Origin: Rugalucina vietnamica
Taxonomy: Eukaryota; Mollusca; Bivalvia; Lucinida; Lucinidae
Assembly (NCBI GenBank): GCA_964017185.1
Contig: OZ024875.1
Coordinates: forward strand, 61,065,043-61,129,042
DNA length: 64,000 nt
Direction: 5' to 3'
A program made the position numbers and the translations under genes. This document shows positions 1-43,915 of the stretch, one piece after another. Under the pieces are notes generated by a model. It searched no databases and was not told where the DNA came from. It worked only from the letters and a program-made list of their open reading frames with translations. Position 1 is the stretch's first letter. Every line of letters starts with the position of its first letter.

Positions 1-328
1 GATAAATATATTGGAAATCATGTTTGAGCCCTCTCAACATGTGTCAAATATTTGTTGCACTTTTCAAACACCACAACAAACTTTCAAACAAAACAGAAAG
101 ATTCAATTCAGTGTAACTAAACTTTAGTGCACAAAAATCATAAACAATTATTATTATGGTCTTTTTCATTATAATCAACTCATAATTTAAACCTCGAAAA
201 TCATTAAACAAACAGACTTGTTTAATTTATCTTTCAAAATTCCCATTAAAACTTTTCAGTCATATCAGGTTTTGGGTATTAATTAACCATTACTATCAGG
301 CGTGAGCACGTCTTACTCAAGAAGTAAA

Positions 329-600
329 CATGCATTATGAAAACTTGCCCATGCAATATACAGAGATTTTTTAGCTTTAAAAATTGAAAATTTTCAACTG
401 AAAAAATTTGTTATTTTTCTTATTTTTGCTCAAAACATAAATTGTGGGTACACGTTAGAACCGCCTCGCCGAGGCCGTTCTAACGAGTCACCAGAATCTA
501 TGTTTTGGAGCAAAAATAAGAAAAAATAGGCATACCCCTGTTTTGCTATATAAAAGTGGGGTTCAAGGGGGTATACATTACACGGACATGTTTTCATGAT
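329..600. mobile_element. MITE-B copy
   Basis: Contains AACTTGCCCATGCAATATAC, TTATTTTTGCTCAAAACATA, the palindrome AGAACCGCCTCGCCGAGGC and TATATAAAAGTGGGGTTCAA. MITE-B copies share these blocks and GGTATACATTACACGGACAT-type ends. Confidence 0.8.
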
Positions 601-619
601 GGGTACCAGTAGGGTTCAA

Positions 620-873
620 ACCCTGCACCAGGAAAACATGTCCATGCAATATATACCCCCTTATACCCCACTTTTAGATAGCGAAACTGGGGTTTACACG
701 GGTATACCTAATTTTCTTATGTCATTGTGGGTACTCTTTAGAACCGCCTCGCTACCCACAATCAATGTTTTGAGCAAGAATACCAATATAATAAAAAATC
801 CAAATTTTTCTAAAGTAATTTTTAATTTTCACAGTTGCTAAAAAAGTCTGTATATTGCACAGTCAAGTTTTTG
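620..873. mobile_element. MITE-B copy, opposite orientation
   Basis: GGAAAACATGTCCATGCAAT, TACCCCACTTTTA, GAACCGCCTCGC and TGTATATTGCACAGTCAAG in the opposite order to the copy at 329. Half of the central palindrome is lost. The two copies lie almost head to head. Confidence 0.8.
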
Positions 874-1156
874 TAAAGAAACTGTCAATCCATAGTCATG
901 TGCTCTAGGCTACCACATTCTCTTTTATTTAGACCAGGCAACAAAGGAAAATAATGGAATTAAGAAATAATCTCATTTAAATGCACATTTTATTTCCATA
1001 ACATTTAAATGATGGCATTGAGGCAATAGATAGTTCTGACATTCAGGACCAGAGGTTATAAAATGCTCAACTAAAGTGAGCATGATATTTAATCGGCACG
1101 GTTAGATCAAATCAGATAAAATCTGCAGCTAAATATAATCTGAAATGGATACAAAT

Positions 1157-1300
1157 AAATGAGCCACAATGCAGGATTTCCGACCAGGTTTGACACAAAC
1201 TGGTCTGTTGAGTCATAGAAGCAGGCTTGAAGTTTGAACTTGCAGTTACTGCACAGCTGATTTGCATCTTTTCTTTTCGCATAGGCAAAAAGCCATGTAA
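1157..1300. repeat. degenerate MITE-A fragment
   Basis: Shares TTTCCGACCAGG, the GCAGTTACTGCACAGCTGAT centre and TTTTCGCATAGGC with MITE-A, but lacks clear ends. Confidence 0.55.
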
Positions 1301-1545
1301 GAATTAGTGATTTAGTGCTCAGTTTATCTGAATAGAAAAAGTTTTCTAACAATTTTGCCAATATCTTTTAAAATATGAAAATTCACAAGGCTGCCATACA
1401 ATATAATAACCATTGAACAAATTTATTTGCATAGAGTATATTCAAGATTTTAACCTGACAATTTGAACATATAGCACTGCATGAGGCAATCAGGGTATAA
1501 CAGCTGATGTGGAGACATGATTGTGGAGACATGATTGAACAAGTA

Positions 1546-1782
1546 TGAGCCGCATCATGAAAAAACCGGACTTTTGCATATGCGAAAACAAAGGCGCAGA
1601 TCAGGTTCGCAGTAACTGCGAAGCTGATCAGCAACTTTGTTTTTGCTACACGGATAGTACAATTCCTCTTTATTTCTAAATCCTAAGTTTCCAGCCTCTA
1701 GCCATCTTCTGTGCTTGTGCAGCTCAGTTTGCGTGGGACCTGTTCGGAGACCAGATTGTTGGTTATCTCTTGAGGCGACTCA
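1546..1782. mobile_element. MITE-A copy
   Basis: About 237 bp with TGAGCCGC... ends, a central palindrome around GATCAG...CTGATC, and flanking AAACAAAGGCGC and CCTTTGTTTT. MITE-A copies share the order TGAGCCGCCTCATGGGAAAA, a central palindrome, AATTCCTCTT, AAGCTTCTAG and an inverted end. Confidence 0.8.
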
Positions 1783-1910
1783 AATATGTAACTATCAATC
1801 CAAATGACAGTTGCGCTGCATGGTATTTGGAAGTAATAAGTCCAGTTTTCTCATGACACAGCTGAAATGGACTTCTCATGATGATTTCTTTTTCTATGTG
1901 TTGTAAAACT

Positions 1911-2146
1911 TGAGCCGCCTCGTGGGAAAACCAACAATCTGCATATGCGAAAACAAAGACGCAGATCAGCTTCGCGGTAACCGCGAAGCTGATCAGCGCC
2001 TTTGTTTTCGCTATTCGGATAGTACAATTCCTCTTCTAGTTAAATCTGAAATTTCAAGCTTCTAGCTCTTTTCTGTTACTGTGCAGGCCGGTTTGTGTAG
2101 GACCTGTTTGGAAACCACATTGGTGGTTTTCCCACGAGGCGGCTCA
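1911..2146. mobile_element. MITE-A copy, intact
   Basis: 236 bp, TGAGCCGCCTCGTGGGAAAA to its inverted end GAGGCGGCTCA. The centre is a perfect inverted repeat (AGCTTCGCGG/CCGCGAAGCT). Confidence 0.9.
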
Positions 2147-2323
2147 CTTGTATTCTGGATACCCATAAGAAACATCTAACAATTAATAAATAACAAGTTT
2201 TGCCAACAAAACACTTTGGAGAGTTTCGACCCTTTGAACAAATTCAATTCCCTATGGATAAAAACAAATACTGCTCCTCGTGCAGTATGTATAAACCACT
2301 CAAATGTATTTTCAAGAAATATA

Positions 2324-2553
2324 TCAGCCGCAACGCAAGAAAACTGGTCATTGGGGTTTCCAACCAGGTCCAACATAAACCGGTCTGTGTAGTCTCAGAA
2401 ATAGGCCAGAAACTTTGGATTTAAGTAAAAGAGGAAGTTTACTATACTTGAAGCTAAAACAAAGGCGATGATCAGCCGTGCAATTACTGCACGGCTGATC
2501 TGCGTCTTTGTTTTGGTATAAGCAAAAATCTGGTTTTCTCATGGAGCGGCTCA
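2324..2553. mobile_element. MITE-A copy, opposite orientation
   Basis: About 230 bp. Asymmetric landmarks run in reverse, ending CTCATGGAGCGGCTCA. Open frames on both strands here are element shadows. Confidence 0.8.
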
Positions 2554-2653
2554 TATAAGAACACTATTCATGCAGAAAAGACTGTGTTTTACAAAAATTG
2601 TCAATAGTGAGTCAGTTCTGCTTTTTTCATTCAAAATACTAAGCTTGCATATA

Positions 2654-2856
2654 TGAGCCCCGTCATAAGAAAACCAGATTTTTGCCTATGCAAAAACAAA
2701 GGTGCAGGTCGGCTTCGCAGTGACTGTGAAGCTGATCAGCGCCTTTGTTTTTGTTACACCTATAGTACAACCCTGTTCTTCTTAAATCTGAAAATTTCAA
2801 GCTTCTTGAGACCAAGTCGGGAACCTTGAAGACCAGTTTTCTTGCATTGGGGCTCA
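2654..2856. mobile_element. MITE-A copy, shortened
   Basis: About 203 bp, TGAGCCCCGTCATAAGAAAA to GGGGCTCA, with the central CTTCGCAGTGACTGTGAAG palindrome. Confidence 0.8.
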
Positions 2857-2991
2857 TATATTATTGCCAGGCTTGTAGCCAGTACTTTTACTGAGAGTTT
2901 TTGTTACAAATTCAACTTCTATCTCTCCAAGTTTGCTTACCAACAGTTAGCCCTCATCCATTTTCAAAATGCCTATATTACAATCATACAT

Positions 2992-3150
2992 AGAAGCCTC
3001 TGTGGTGCAGTGGTTATGTCACTCGCCTTGTAAACCAGGGGTCGCAGGTTCGATCCTGGGCTTCTCCAGTCCGTCGGACGGGACTCTAAACCGAGGTCCC
3101 ATCTCCATATGACCTTAGCTGGTGGGACGTCAAACTCCAATCAACCAACA
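2992..3150 (+). mobile_element. tRNA-derived SINE fragment
   Basis: AGAAGCC...GGCTTCT can form a tRNA-like acceptor stem around an A box (TGGTGCAGTGG) and a B box (GGTTCGATCC), with CTTGTAA in the anticodon position. The anticodon stem pairs poorly. A non-tRNA tail (GTCGGACGGGACTCTAAACC, GTGGGACGTCAAACTCCAAT) follows. This fits a SINE head and body better than a working tRNA gene. Confidence 0.7.
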
Positions 3151-3255
3151 ATCATACATTTCAGAAGCTTTACCATTGACTTATACTCTGAACAGAATGC
3201 CGATTAAATTGCAAACAACAAAGACTTGCTGAAACAACTCTTTTATAAACAATTT

Positions 3256-3390
3256 GGACCCAGTTGTTCAAAGCATCGTTAGCTTAACAATATCGTTCAA
3301 CAAAAAATAACAGTGTATTTGTAATATTAATGTTTGAAATTTTAACGAAACGTTAACTAACGACGCCGTTAGTTTTGAACAACTGGGCCC
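3256..3390. mobile_element. MITE family C, second copy
   Basis: GACCCAGTTGTTCAAAGC at one end and GTTTTGAACAACTGGGCCC at the other. The interior shares AACAGTGTATTTGTAATATT and AACGAAACGTTAACTAACGA with the copy at 11727, but only one arm is long. Confidence 0.85.
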
Positions 3391-3552
3391 AACTGGTGTT
3401 TGTGATAGTCTGTATACATCCAAAAGAATCATTTAGATACTGTAGATCCGGAAATATTCGCGAGAAATTAATTTTCGCTAATACTCGAGAATTGGTTACC
3501 TCGCGAATTCAGGGGACCTTAAGGGAACATGGCAATATTTTTTGTAGCACTA

Positions 3553-3558
3553 TTTATT
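3553..3558 (-). promoter_or_regulatory. candidate RTCB poly(A) signal AATAAA
   Basis: The minus strand reads AATAAA about 290 nt past the RTCB stop. If used, the 3' UTR would contain the whole palindromic MITE-A copy at 3596-3831. This is based on the hexamer alone. Confidence 0.35.
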
Positions 3559-3595
3559 AAGCTAACATCACAGATCTGTATTGTAAATTAAAATA

Positions 3596-3831
3596 TGAGC
3601 CTATGCGTGAGAAAACCAACAATTTGGGTTCCGACCAGGTCTGACACGAACCAGGCTGTACAGTCCTAGAAGACAGTTAGAGGCTGGAAATTTTGGATTT
3701 AGAAAGTAGACGAATTGTACTATCCATGTAGCGAAAACAAAGGCGCTGATCAGCTTCGTGGTTACCGCGAAGCTGATCTGCGCCTTTGTTTTCGCCTATG
3801 CAGATTGTTGGATTTCCCATGCGGCGGCTCA
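3596..3831. mobile_element. MITE-A copy in the RTCB 3' end
   Basis: About 236 bp, ending CGGCGGCTCAA only 18 bp from the RTCB stop codon. It has a strong central palindrome (AGCTTCGTGGTTACCGCGAAGCT). It probably lies in the 3' UTR. Confidence 0.87.
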
Positions 3832-3848
3832 ATTAAAATCTCCTAGTA

Positions 3849-36192
<32,344 letters not shown>

Positions 36193-37198
36193 CTTGACAA
36201 AAACTTAGATGACTACCTGGAAAGAAAGTGCCTGTACAGTCTCAAAGAAAGCAAAAAGCTTGAAATTCGTATTTCAGAAGAGAAATTGTACTATCACAGC
36301 TGGTAATGTCATCAGGGGCAATCAAATGTGATGCAAACGGACGCCTTGTGGGAGCTTCTAGACATTAGTAACGCAAACAGAACACGAAAAACAATGTGAC
36401 ACTTGTTTATTCTTTCTTTGGAGGTAAATATTCTGAAATCGGGCAATACTATTCCCAATAGGTTTTATTTCTGCATACTCTTTTGTGATTGTGGGAGTGG
36501 GAAATGCTGTTGTTTCTCTAAAATCCAGTTTCTCCTGGATGTGGTGTATGTTGATTGTTTTGTTTTGAGCTGTTACTGGACATGTTTTGGTGCATTGTTG
36601 ACAAGTTAATGCAGACAAACATAATTTATTTGAGCCTTTCATTGTGTAATACCATGTCCAAAGAATTTGGATAGAAATTCTGCTTAAATCGGTGACTGAA
36701 TTAAAATCGCCGATATTTCAGTAAATATCCGATTTCGGGTTGTTGTTTTCTTATAAAACAATATTTAAATGGGACTTTGCTGCAATTGCAGAAATTCATC
36801 TCGTTTGGGACAATACATGTAGTGTTTATAGGGGCAACCCATGTCGATCGAGGCAACATAAACGAAAAGCTCAGCATCTACACAAGTGACACTTGAGAAT
36901 GAATCTTGGTAACTTTTGTTTGCAAAACAAAATGGGTAAGGATATGGTTATATGTAGCAAAAGTGCATTTTAAAGCATTTATTGTAGCGAACGCCCTCAG
37001 TTGCAACCACGAAATCTAATTACACTGAAACACCACACACAGGAGAAAGTGGATCGCAAGTAAGCTATTGACATAAATACTGTTGTCTTGAGAATGGTAT
37101 TTCGTTTATTGTATATGTAGAGCTGCAATACTGTGAAAAAAATATAAACATGGAAATTCACTTGGTTGTTGGCATTTTGTCTGATCCAGTGACTCATG
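36193..37198. other. RTCB upstream region, no recognised promoter
   Basis: About 1 kb separates the RTCB start from the 3' end of the LINE. A MITE-A fragment lies at about 36217-36303. The rest looks single-copy, with no convincing ORF or core promoter. The RTCB untranslated first exon and promoter should lie here or further upstream, because the first coding exon is preceded by an acceptor. Confidence 0.4.
36217..36303. repeat. MITE-A fragment upstream of the RTCB start
   Basis: Shares CCTGTACAGTCTCA, AAGCTTGAAATT and AGAGAAATTGTACTATC with MITE-A. Its edge forms the polypyrimidine and acceptor side of the first coding exon. Confidence 0.6.
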
Positions 37199-37401
37199 TA
37201 TCTCTATCTATCTCTATATACTGCCTTACGCCCTCGCGGACATTCTAGGCAGGGCTGCGCATGGTCTGTTAAAGTATCAGACAGTTTAAAAGAATGAAAA
37301 TTTAGACAAGAATGGAGTGTGATAGTGAAGGATAAAAACAGATGATAGGTTAAAATAGATGAGAGTAGCTAAAAACAGGTTAAAAACAAGCTTTTCTGGA
37401 A

Positions 37402-37648
37402 TTAAGGTCGAGAGTGTTGCAACTTACAGATAGCAGCCTTAAAGGCATCCAAGCTCTGTAAGCTAACAATAGACTCGGGGAGGGCATTCCATTGAATAAT
37501 GGTGAGGGGGAAAAAATGAAAACTTGTAGAAATCTGTTGATGTGGACACCTGCCTGAAGGTCATAGAATGGCAGTATCTGGAAATCCTGTTGTTATACTG
37601 CACATGATCTGGGAGAGGGACTGCAACCAACCCATACACAATCTTATA
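37402..37648 (-). pseudogene. LINE ORF2 C-terminal tail
   Basis: Beyond the inserted element the minus strand continues in frame with YKIVYGLVAVPLPD, then RYCHSMTFRQV, FFPLTIIQWNALPESIV and LDAFKAAICKLQ, ending at TAA (37404-37402). This is the usual tail after RLCLF in such LINEs and proves that 37649-39816 is an insertion. Confidence 0.85.
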
Positions 37649-39816
37649 CTAGAGGACCATTGGTCCTGTAGCTCACCTGAGAGATTATCACATTGTAAGC
37701 TCATGAGATTTAAATTAATTGAGAATCGACCAATGAAAGTCTATGCATGGACACTATTGACCCCCGGGGCATGGCCAAATTTGACCCAGGGGCATGACTG
37801 GCACAATTTATAATGGGGACTACCAAACATTGCTACATACAAAATTTAGAAGCTCTGGGCCTTTTGGTTTCAGAGAAGAAGTTTTTTTTAGTTTTTCCCA
37901 TTGTAAGTCTATGGAGACTATCTACCCCCGGGGCGTGGCCAAATTTGACCCCAAGGGCATGGCTGGCACAATTTATGTAGAGGACCATTAGCCATTGCCA
38001 CATACAAAATATCAAAGCTGTGTGCCCTGTGGTTTCAGAGAAGAAGATTTTTGAATTTTTTTCCCATAGCAAGTTTATTGAGACTATCAACCTCCAGGAC
38101 CTGGCCAAATTTGACCCCAGGGGCATGAATGGCACAATTTATGTAGAGGACCATTAGCCATTGCTACATACCAAATATCAAAGCTGTGGGCCTAGTGGTT
38201 TCAGAGAAGATTTTTTTAGTTTTTCCTATTGTAGGTCTATGGAGACTATCGACCCCCGGGGCGTGGCCAAATTTGACCCCGGGGACATGATTGGCACAAT
38301 TTATGTAGAGGACCATTAGCCATTGCCACATACAAAATATCAAAGCTGTGGGCCCTGTGGTTTCAGAGAAGAAGATTTTTTATTCTTTATCCCATAGTTA
38401 GTCTATGGAGACTATCAACCCCCGGGGCGTGGCCAAATTTGACCCCAGGGGCATGAATGGCACAATTTATGTAGAGGACCATTAGCCATTGCTACATACC
38501 AAATATCAAAGCTGTTGGCTTAGTGGTTTCAGAGAAGATTTTTTTAGTTTTTTTCCTATTGTAGGTCTATGGAGACTATCGACCCCCGGGGCATGGCCAA
38601 ATTTGACCCCAGGGACATGATTGGCACAATTTATGTAGAGGACCATTAGCCATTGCCACATACAAAATATCAAAGCTGTGGGCCCTGTGGTTTCAGAGAA
38701 GAAGATTTTTTAATTTTTTTCCCATAGTAAGTCTATGGAGACTATCAACCCCCGGGGCGTGGCCAAATTTGACCCCAGGGGCATGAATGGCACAATTTAT
38801 GTAGAGGACCATTAGCCATTGCTACATACCAAATATCAAAGCTGTTGGCCTAGTGGTTTCAGAGAAGAAGATTTTTTTAGTTTTTCCAATTGTAAGTCTA
38901 TGGAGACTATCCACCCCTGGGGCGTGGCCAAATTTGACCCCAGGGGCATGGCTGGCACAATTTATGTAGAGGACCATTAGCCATTGCCACATACTAAATA
39001 TCAAAGCTGTGGGCCCTGTGGTTTCAGAGAAGAAGATTTTTTAATTTTTTTCCCCATAGTAAGTCTATGGAGACTATCAACCCCCGGGGCGTGGCCAAAT
39101 TTGACCCAAGGGGCATGAATGGCACAATTTATGTAGAAGACCATTAGCCATTGCTACATACCAAATATCAAAGCTGTTGGCCTTGTGGTTTCAGAGAAGA
39201 AGATTTTTTTAGTTTTTCCAACTGTAAGTCTATGGAGACTATCCGCCCCCGGGGCGTGGCCAAATTTGACCCCAGGGGCATGGCTGGCACAATTTATGTA
39301 GAGGACCATTAGCCATTGCCACATACCAAATATCAAAGCTGTGGGCCCTGTGGTTTCAGAGAAGAAGATTTTTTTATTTTTTTCCCATAGTAAGTCTATG
39401 GAGACTATGGACCCCCCGGGGCGTGGCCAAATTTGACCCCAGGGGCATGAATGGCACAATTTATGTAGAGGACCATTAGCCATTGCTACATACCAAATAT
39501 CAAAGCTGTGGGCCTAGTGGTTTCAGAGAAGAAGATTTTTTTTAGTTTTTCCCATTGTAAGTCTATGGGACCTATCTGTTGCCATGGAAACCACAATTTT
39601 GATACAATCTGCTCCAAAACCTAATGCTATCAATCCCCCATCCCAATTATGGTTCACATTAAATTTGATCAAGATCGGCCTACTAGCTTCAGAAATATTC
39701 TTCTTTGAAATTGTGGACGGACGACGACGACGGACGACGGACGACGACGACGACGACGGACGACGGATGCCTGCCTATCCTATAAGCTCACCTGTGAGCC
39801 TTCGGCTCAGGTGAGC
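37649..39816 (+). mobile_element. TA-flanked satellite-carrying element inside the LINE
   Basis: The left end is CTAGAGGACCATTGGTCCTG followed by TAGCTCACCTGAG. The right end has an ACGACGACGG simple repeat, the hairpin GAGCCTTCGGCTC and AGGTGAGC before TA. The LINE frame shows that only TA was duplicated. The body is an array of about 165-bp units (landmark GACCATTAGCCATTGC, about 37980 to 39475). They alternate between two variants, GCATGGCTGGCAC and GCATGAATGGCAC, giving a dimer of about 330 bp. Small open frames in it are repeat shadows. Confidence 0.88.
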
Positions 39817-39818
39817 TA

Positions 39819-40297
39819 AAAAGAGGCAAAGGCGGGCATCTGCCCGTCTTTGTTCCAATGTTCGCCATCCGAGTTTGTCTAACATCTCAGTTACAGATGC
39901 CCTGCGATCAAAGTTGCTAATGGTCCAGCGAGCAGCCCTTCGCTGGACCATTTCAATTTTGGAAATATGGTCTTTGGTATGCGGGTCCCATACTGCAGAC
40001 GCATACTCCAACTGGGGTCTGACTAGGGTGTTATAAGCTGATTCCCTGACTTCCTGGTTTTTTACTCTTAATGATACGGCGGATGTAGCCAAGAGACCGG
40101 TTTGCATTTCCTACAACTCGATCAATGTGGGAAGTCCATGAGATATTGCTTCTAATGTCAAGGCCAAGGTATCTAGCACAGGTGACAGTTTCCAACACTT
40201 GGCCGTGGAGAATGTATTCTGATTTGATGGGGCTTTTGGAACCTGTACCACTTGGCATTTTGAGGGATTGAACTGCATATCCCACTTCTTCTCCCAC
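39819..40297 (-). pseudogene. LINE ORF2: thumb and C-terminal part in two frames
   Basis: One frame gives ARYLGLDIRSNISWTSHID and NANRSLGYIRR. After a second frameshift near 40065 the next gives YNTLVRPQLEYASAVWDP, ISKIEMVQRRAARW and TLEQRRADARLCLF. These are standard C-terminal motifs of CR1/jockey-like ORF2. The frame stops at the TA where the satellite element 37649-39816 is inserted. Confidence 0.85.
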
Positions 40298-41279
40298 ACT
40301 AATAGCAAGTTGAGGTCCTTTTGAAGTGCTGAGCTGTCTTCCTCCCCCTTGATTGTGAGATACAGGGCAGTGTCATCTGCAAAAAGGCGTACTTGGGAAG
40401 AGATTCCATCGGGCAAGTCATTTATATATGTGAGGAAAAGAATCGGCCCCAATACAGATCCCTGGGGGACACCTGAATTTACTGGTATAGAGTCCGACTC
40501 CTCCCCATCAATGACCACCCGCTGGGATCTATTCCCAAGGAAAGCTTGAATCCAGCTTAGCACTTTACCTCTTATTCCATAATTGTGCAATTTCCAGAGG
40601 AGCTTACTGTGGTTGACTTTGTCAAAAGCCTTAGAAAAATCTAAAAGTATCACATCGGTCTGTTTCCTCGCATTTGCATTCCTTGCAAGGTCCTCAATCA
40701 TCATGACCAGCTGCGTTTCACAGGATCTTTTCTCCCTGAAACCATGTTGCAGATCATACATGATTCCCTTTGCATCTATATGTTTAACAATGTTTGATGC
40801 TAGGATGTGCTCTAGAACCTTGCAGAGAATGCAAGTGAGGGAAATGGGTCTATAGTTTGCCGCAGAAGATTTGTCTCCCTTTGTGAAGACTGGCATTACT
40901 TTAGCTGTAACCCAGTCAGAAGGTAGCTTTCCTGTTTGGAGAGATTTTTCAAAAATGATTTTTATGATTGGCGCTATCTCATCCCTGAGCTCCTTCAATA
41001 ACAGAGGTTTGAGCTGATCTGGTCCAGCGGCTTTTCCAGGTTTGAGGTTTTTCAAAAGCTTGAGGATGCCATTTAGAGAGATTTCTAAGTCTGGCATGAC
41101 TGGTACAGAGCTAAGGTTAGTTTCTGGAACTGATCCGAGGGGTAAACTGCCTTCATCAACCAAGTCCTGGACTTTCATTTGGGCCAAACTGGACAGGGAT
41201 AGCGGTGATTTACATGTAAAGACCGACTGGAACTGCCGGTTGCAGAGGTTGGCTTTGGCATAGGTCTCTGTGAAAAGGG
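40250..41279 (-). pseudogene. LINE ORF2: reverse transcriptase
   Basis: The frame resumes right after the inserted element. Reverse-transcriptase motifs are GKAAGPDQLKPLLLKEL, ANYRPISLTCILCKVLEHIL, LLDFSKAFDKVNH, SGVPQGSVLGPILFLTYIND and the catalytic FADD in RLFADDTALYL. A frameshift near 40250 moves the thumb region into another frame. Confidence 0.9.
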
Positions 41280-41526
41280 GGGTAAGTGTATTCCTTGGAC
41301 CAAATCCACTTGGACCGCTGGACTTGGACCAGTCCAAGTGAATATCAGATGGACCAAACAAGGTATTCCTTGGACCAGGTTATCCTTGGACCAGTAATAT
41401 ACATGTTAAACTATGCTGTTAAAATACATACTTGAAAGCCTTATCTGAAAGTGGACCCAAAATATCTTGTTGGTCTCAATTTGGAAAAAAAAGTATTATT
41501 TGAATTGATAACAAAAAATTTCCTGA

Positions 41527-41632
41527 ATCTATTTTTTTTTTTTCTTTCCATCTCTTCAGAACTGTGTTGGTTTTCATCCATCTGCATGTCCTAATTATCC
41601 CAAAGTAACTTTGTGAGAGTTTTCCTGAATCT

Positions 41633-41666
<34 letters not shown>

Positions 41667-41740
41667 CCCATCTCTTCAGAACTGTGTTAGTTTTCATCCA
41701 TCTGCATGTCCTAATTATCCCAAAGTAACTTTGAGAGAGT
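41527..41740 (+). repeat. imperfect ~105-bp duplication with poly(T)
   Basis: TTCCTGAATCTA, then a T run (the second about 29 T), CCATCTCTTCAGAACTGTGT and CAAAGTAACTTTG occur twice. It lies in the left part of the long-TIR element. Confidence 0.85.
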
Positions 41741-42204
41741 TTTAATCTGATGGACATGCAACATGACACTTCTAACACCTTATATAAATATTCCTGTGTG
41801 TATGTTGTTTCAACTTATTTTGACACCACTGTATATTTAAAGATGATCTTTAAAGATCCATGTTTACAAAAGATATGCTTATATCCTTTAATTGGGTAAT
41901 GTGGAAAAATATGTATTTAAACTTGTCAAATAATTAATCAATTAGCCACAGAGATTGAAAACAACATAATGACTGATCATAGATGATAAACAAAAACTGT
42001 TGAATTATGTTTCAAATTCAGCATTAACTAGTAAGTTTTTTTCTATTTTTTTTTTTTTTTTTTTTTAATTGTTATTTTCTATACTTGTTGTTCATACTAA
42101 TATCAAATAAAATTATAATCTGTTCAAATTTAGTGTTTATTATTCAATACCTATTGACGTAAATCCAATAGATAACTAGAATTTGTTTTCTATGTGAAAA
42201 CTGA

Positions 42205-43688
42205 TGTCTCCCCCCTTTCTACCTGCATGTCGAAAATATGCAAGCAAGAGTTATAGTTCTTGTGCATCACATATCCTGTCATTCTGTTTTAAAAGTGTAC
42301 CAAGTTTCTTTGAAATATCTCTTACGGTTTTCAAGTTATAGTGGGGGCACGAAAGTGTTTGGAAAATAATCAAAGGGAAATAACTCCAAAGATATGAAAG
42401 CAAGAGTAATGATTCTTGTGCATCATGCTTTATAAGTGTACCATGTTTCATTGAAAAATCTCTAATGGTTTTTGAGTTATAGAGCAGACACGAAATTGAA
42501 TGAAAAATAATCAAAGGGAAATAACTCCAAAGATATGCAAGCAAGAGTTATGGTTCTTTAGCATGACACATCATCTCATCGTGCTTTATAAGTGTACCAA
42601 GTTTCATTGAAATATTCCTTATGGTTTTCAAGTTATAGAGTGGACATGAAATTGTATGGAAAAATAATCAAAGGGAAATAACTCCAAAGATATGAAAGCA
42701 AGAGTTATAATTCTTGTGCATGACACATCGTCTCATCATGCTTTATAAGTGTACCAAGTTTCACTGAAATTTCTCTTACGGTTTTCAAGTTATAGGGTGG
42801 ACACGAAATTGTATGGAAAATAATCAAAGGGAAATTACTCCAAAGATATGCAAGCAAGAGTTATGGTTCTTTAGCACGACACGTAATCTCATCGTGCTTT
42901 ATAAGTGTACCAAGTTTCATTGAAATAACTCTTACGATTTTAGAGTTATAAAGCGGACAAGAAATTGTATGGAAAATAATCAAAGGGAAATAACTCATAA
43001 AATACTCAAGCCAGAGTTATGGTTCTTGTGCATGACACATCGTCTGATCATGCTCAATAAGTGTACCAAGTTTTATTGAAAAATCTTAAACGGTTTTCAA
43101 GTTATACAGCGGACATGAAATTGTATCGAAAATAATCAAAGGGAAATAACTCAAAAAATACTCAAGCCAGAGTTATGGTTCTTGTGCATGACACATCGTC
43201 TCGTCGTGGTCTACAAGCGTACCAAGTTTCATTGAAAAATCTTTAACGGTTTTCAAGTTATACAGCGGACACGAAATTGTATCGAAAATAATCAAAGGGA
43301 AATAACTCCAAAAATACTCAAGCTAGAGTTATGGTTCTTGTACATGACACATCGTCTCGTCGTGGTTTACAAGTGTACCAAGTTTCATTGAAAAATCTTT
43401 AACGGTTTTCAAGTTATACAGCGGACACGAAATTGTATCGAAAATAATCAAAGGGAAATAACTCCAAAAATACTCAAGCTAGAGTTATGGTTCTTGTGCA
43501 TGACACATCGTCTCTTCGTGGTTTACAAGTGTACCAAGTTTCATTGAAAAATCTTTAACGGTTTTCAAGTTATAGAGCGGACACGATTTGTGACGGACAG
43601 ACAGACAGACGGACGGACGGACGGACAGACGGACGGACAGACGCACGGGGAAAAACAATATGTCTCCCGACCCTGTCGGGGGGAGACA
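42205..43688 (+). mobile_element. nested satellite-carrying element, ~153-bp array
   Basis: The ends are TGTCTCCCCCC and GGGGGGAGACA, the latter followed by TA. The body has eight to nine units of about 153 bp with TCAAAGGGAAATAACTCC and ends in a GACGGACGGACGG tract. The hairpin CCCGACCCTGTCGGG lies just before the right end. It shares its layout with the other TA-flanked elements here. Confidence 0.8.
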
Positions 43689-43915
43689 TAATGACTGGTC
43701 CAACAGGTATATCTGGTCCAAGGATTACCTGGTCCAAGGAATACCCTGTTTGGTCCATCTGATTTTGACATGTATATTACTTCCAAATGACCGGTCCAAG
43801 GATTACCTGGTCCAAGGAATACCCTGTTTGGTCCATCTGATATTTACTTGGACTGGTCCAAGTCCAGCGGTCCAAGTGGATTTGGTCCAAGGAATACACC
43901 TACCCGTGAAAAGGG

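Larger units (their letters stand above)
41280..43905. mobile_element. long-TIR element with 10-bp target duplication
   Basis: It is flanked by GTGAAAAGGG at 41270-41279 and 43906-43915. Both ends begin GGGTARGTGTATTCCTTGG and continue as inverted repeats of about 120 bp made of repeated TTGGACC motifs. The right arm holds an extra duplicated block. The 9-10 bp duplication fits Mutator-like or fold-back elements, but no transposase is visible. The interior holds a nested satellite element (42205-43688). Confidence 0.85.

Noticed and set aside
2994-3070. Functional tRNA gene
   Set aside because: A and B boxes are good, but the anticodon stem does not pair well and a SINE-like tail follows.
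36358-36642. 94-residue Cys-containing frame upstream of RTCB
   Set aside because: Cys spacing fits no finger I know, there is no neighbouring exon, and it may simply be the RTCB upstream region.
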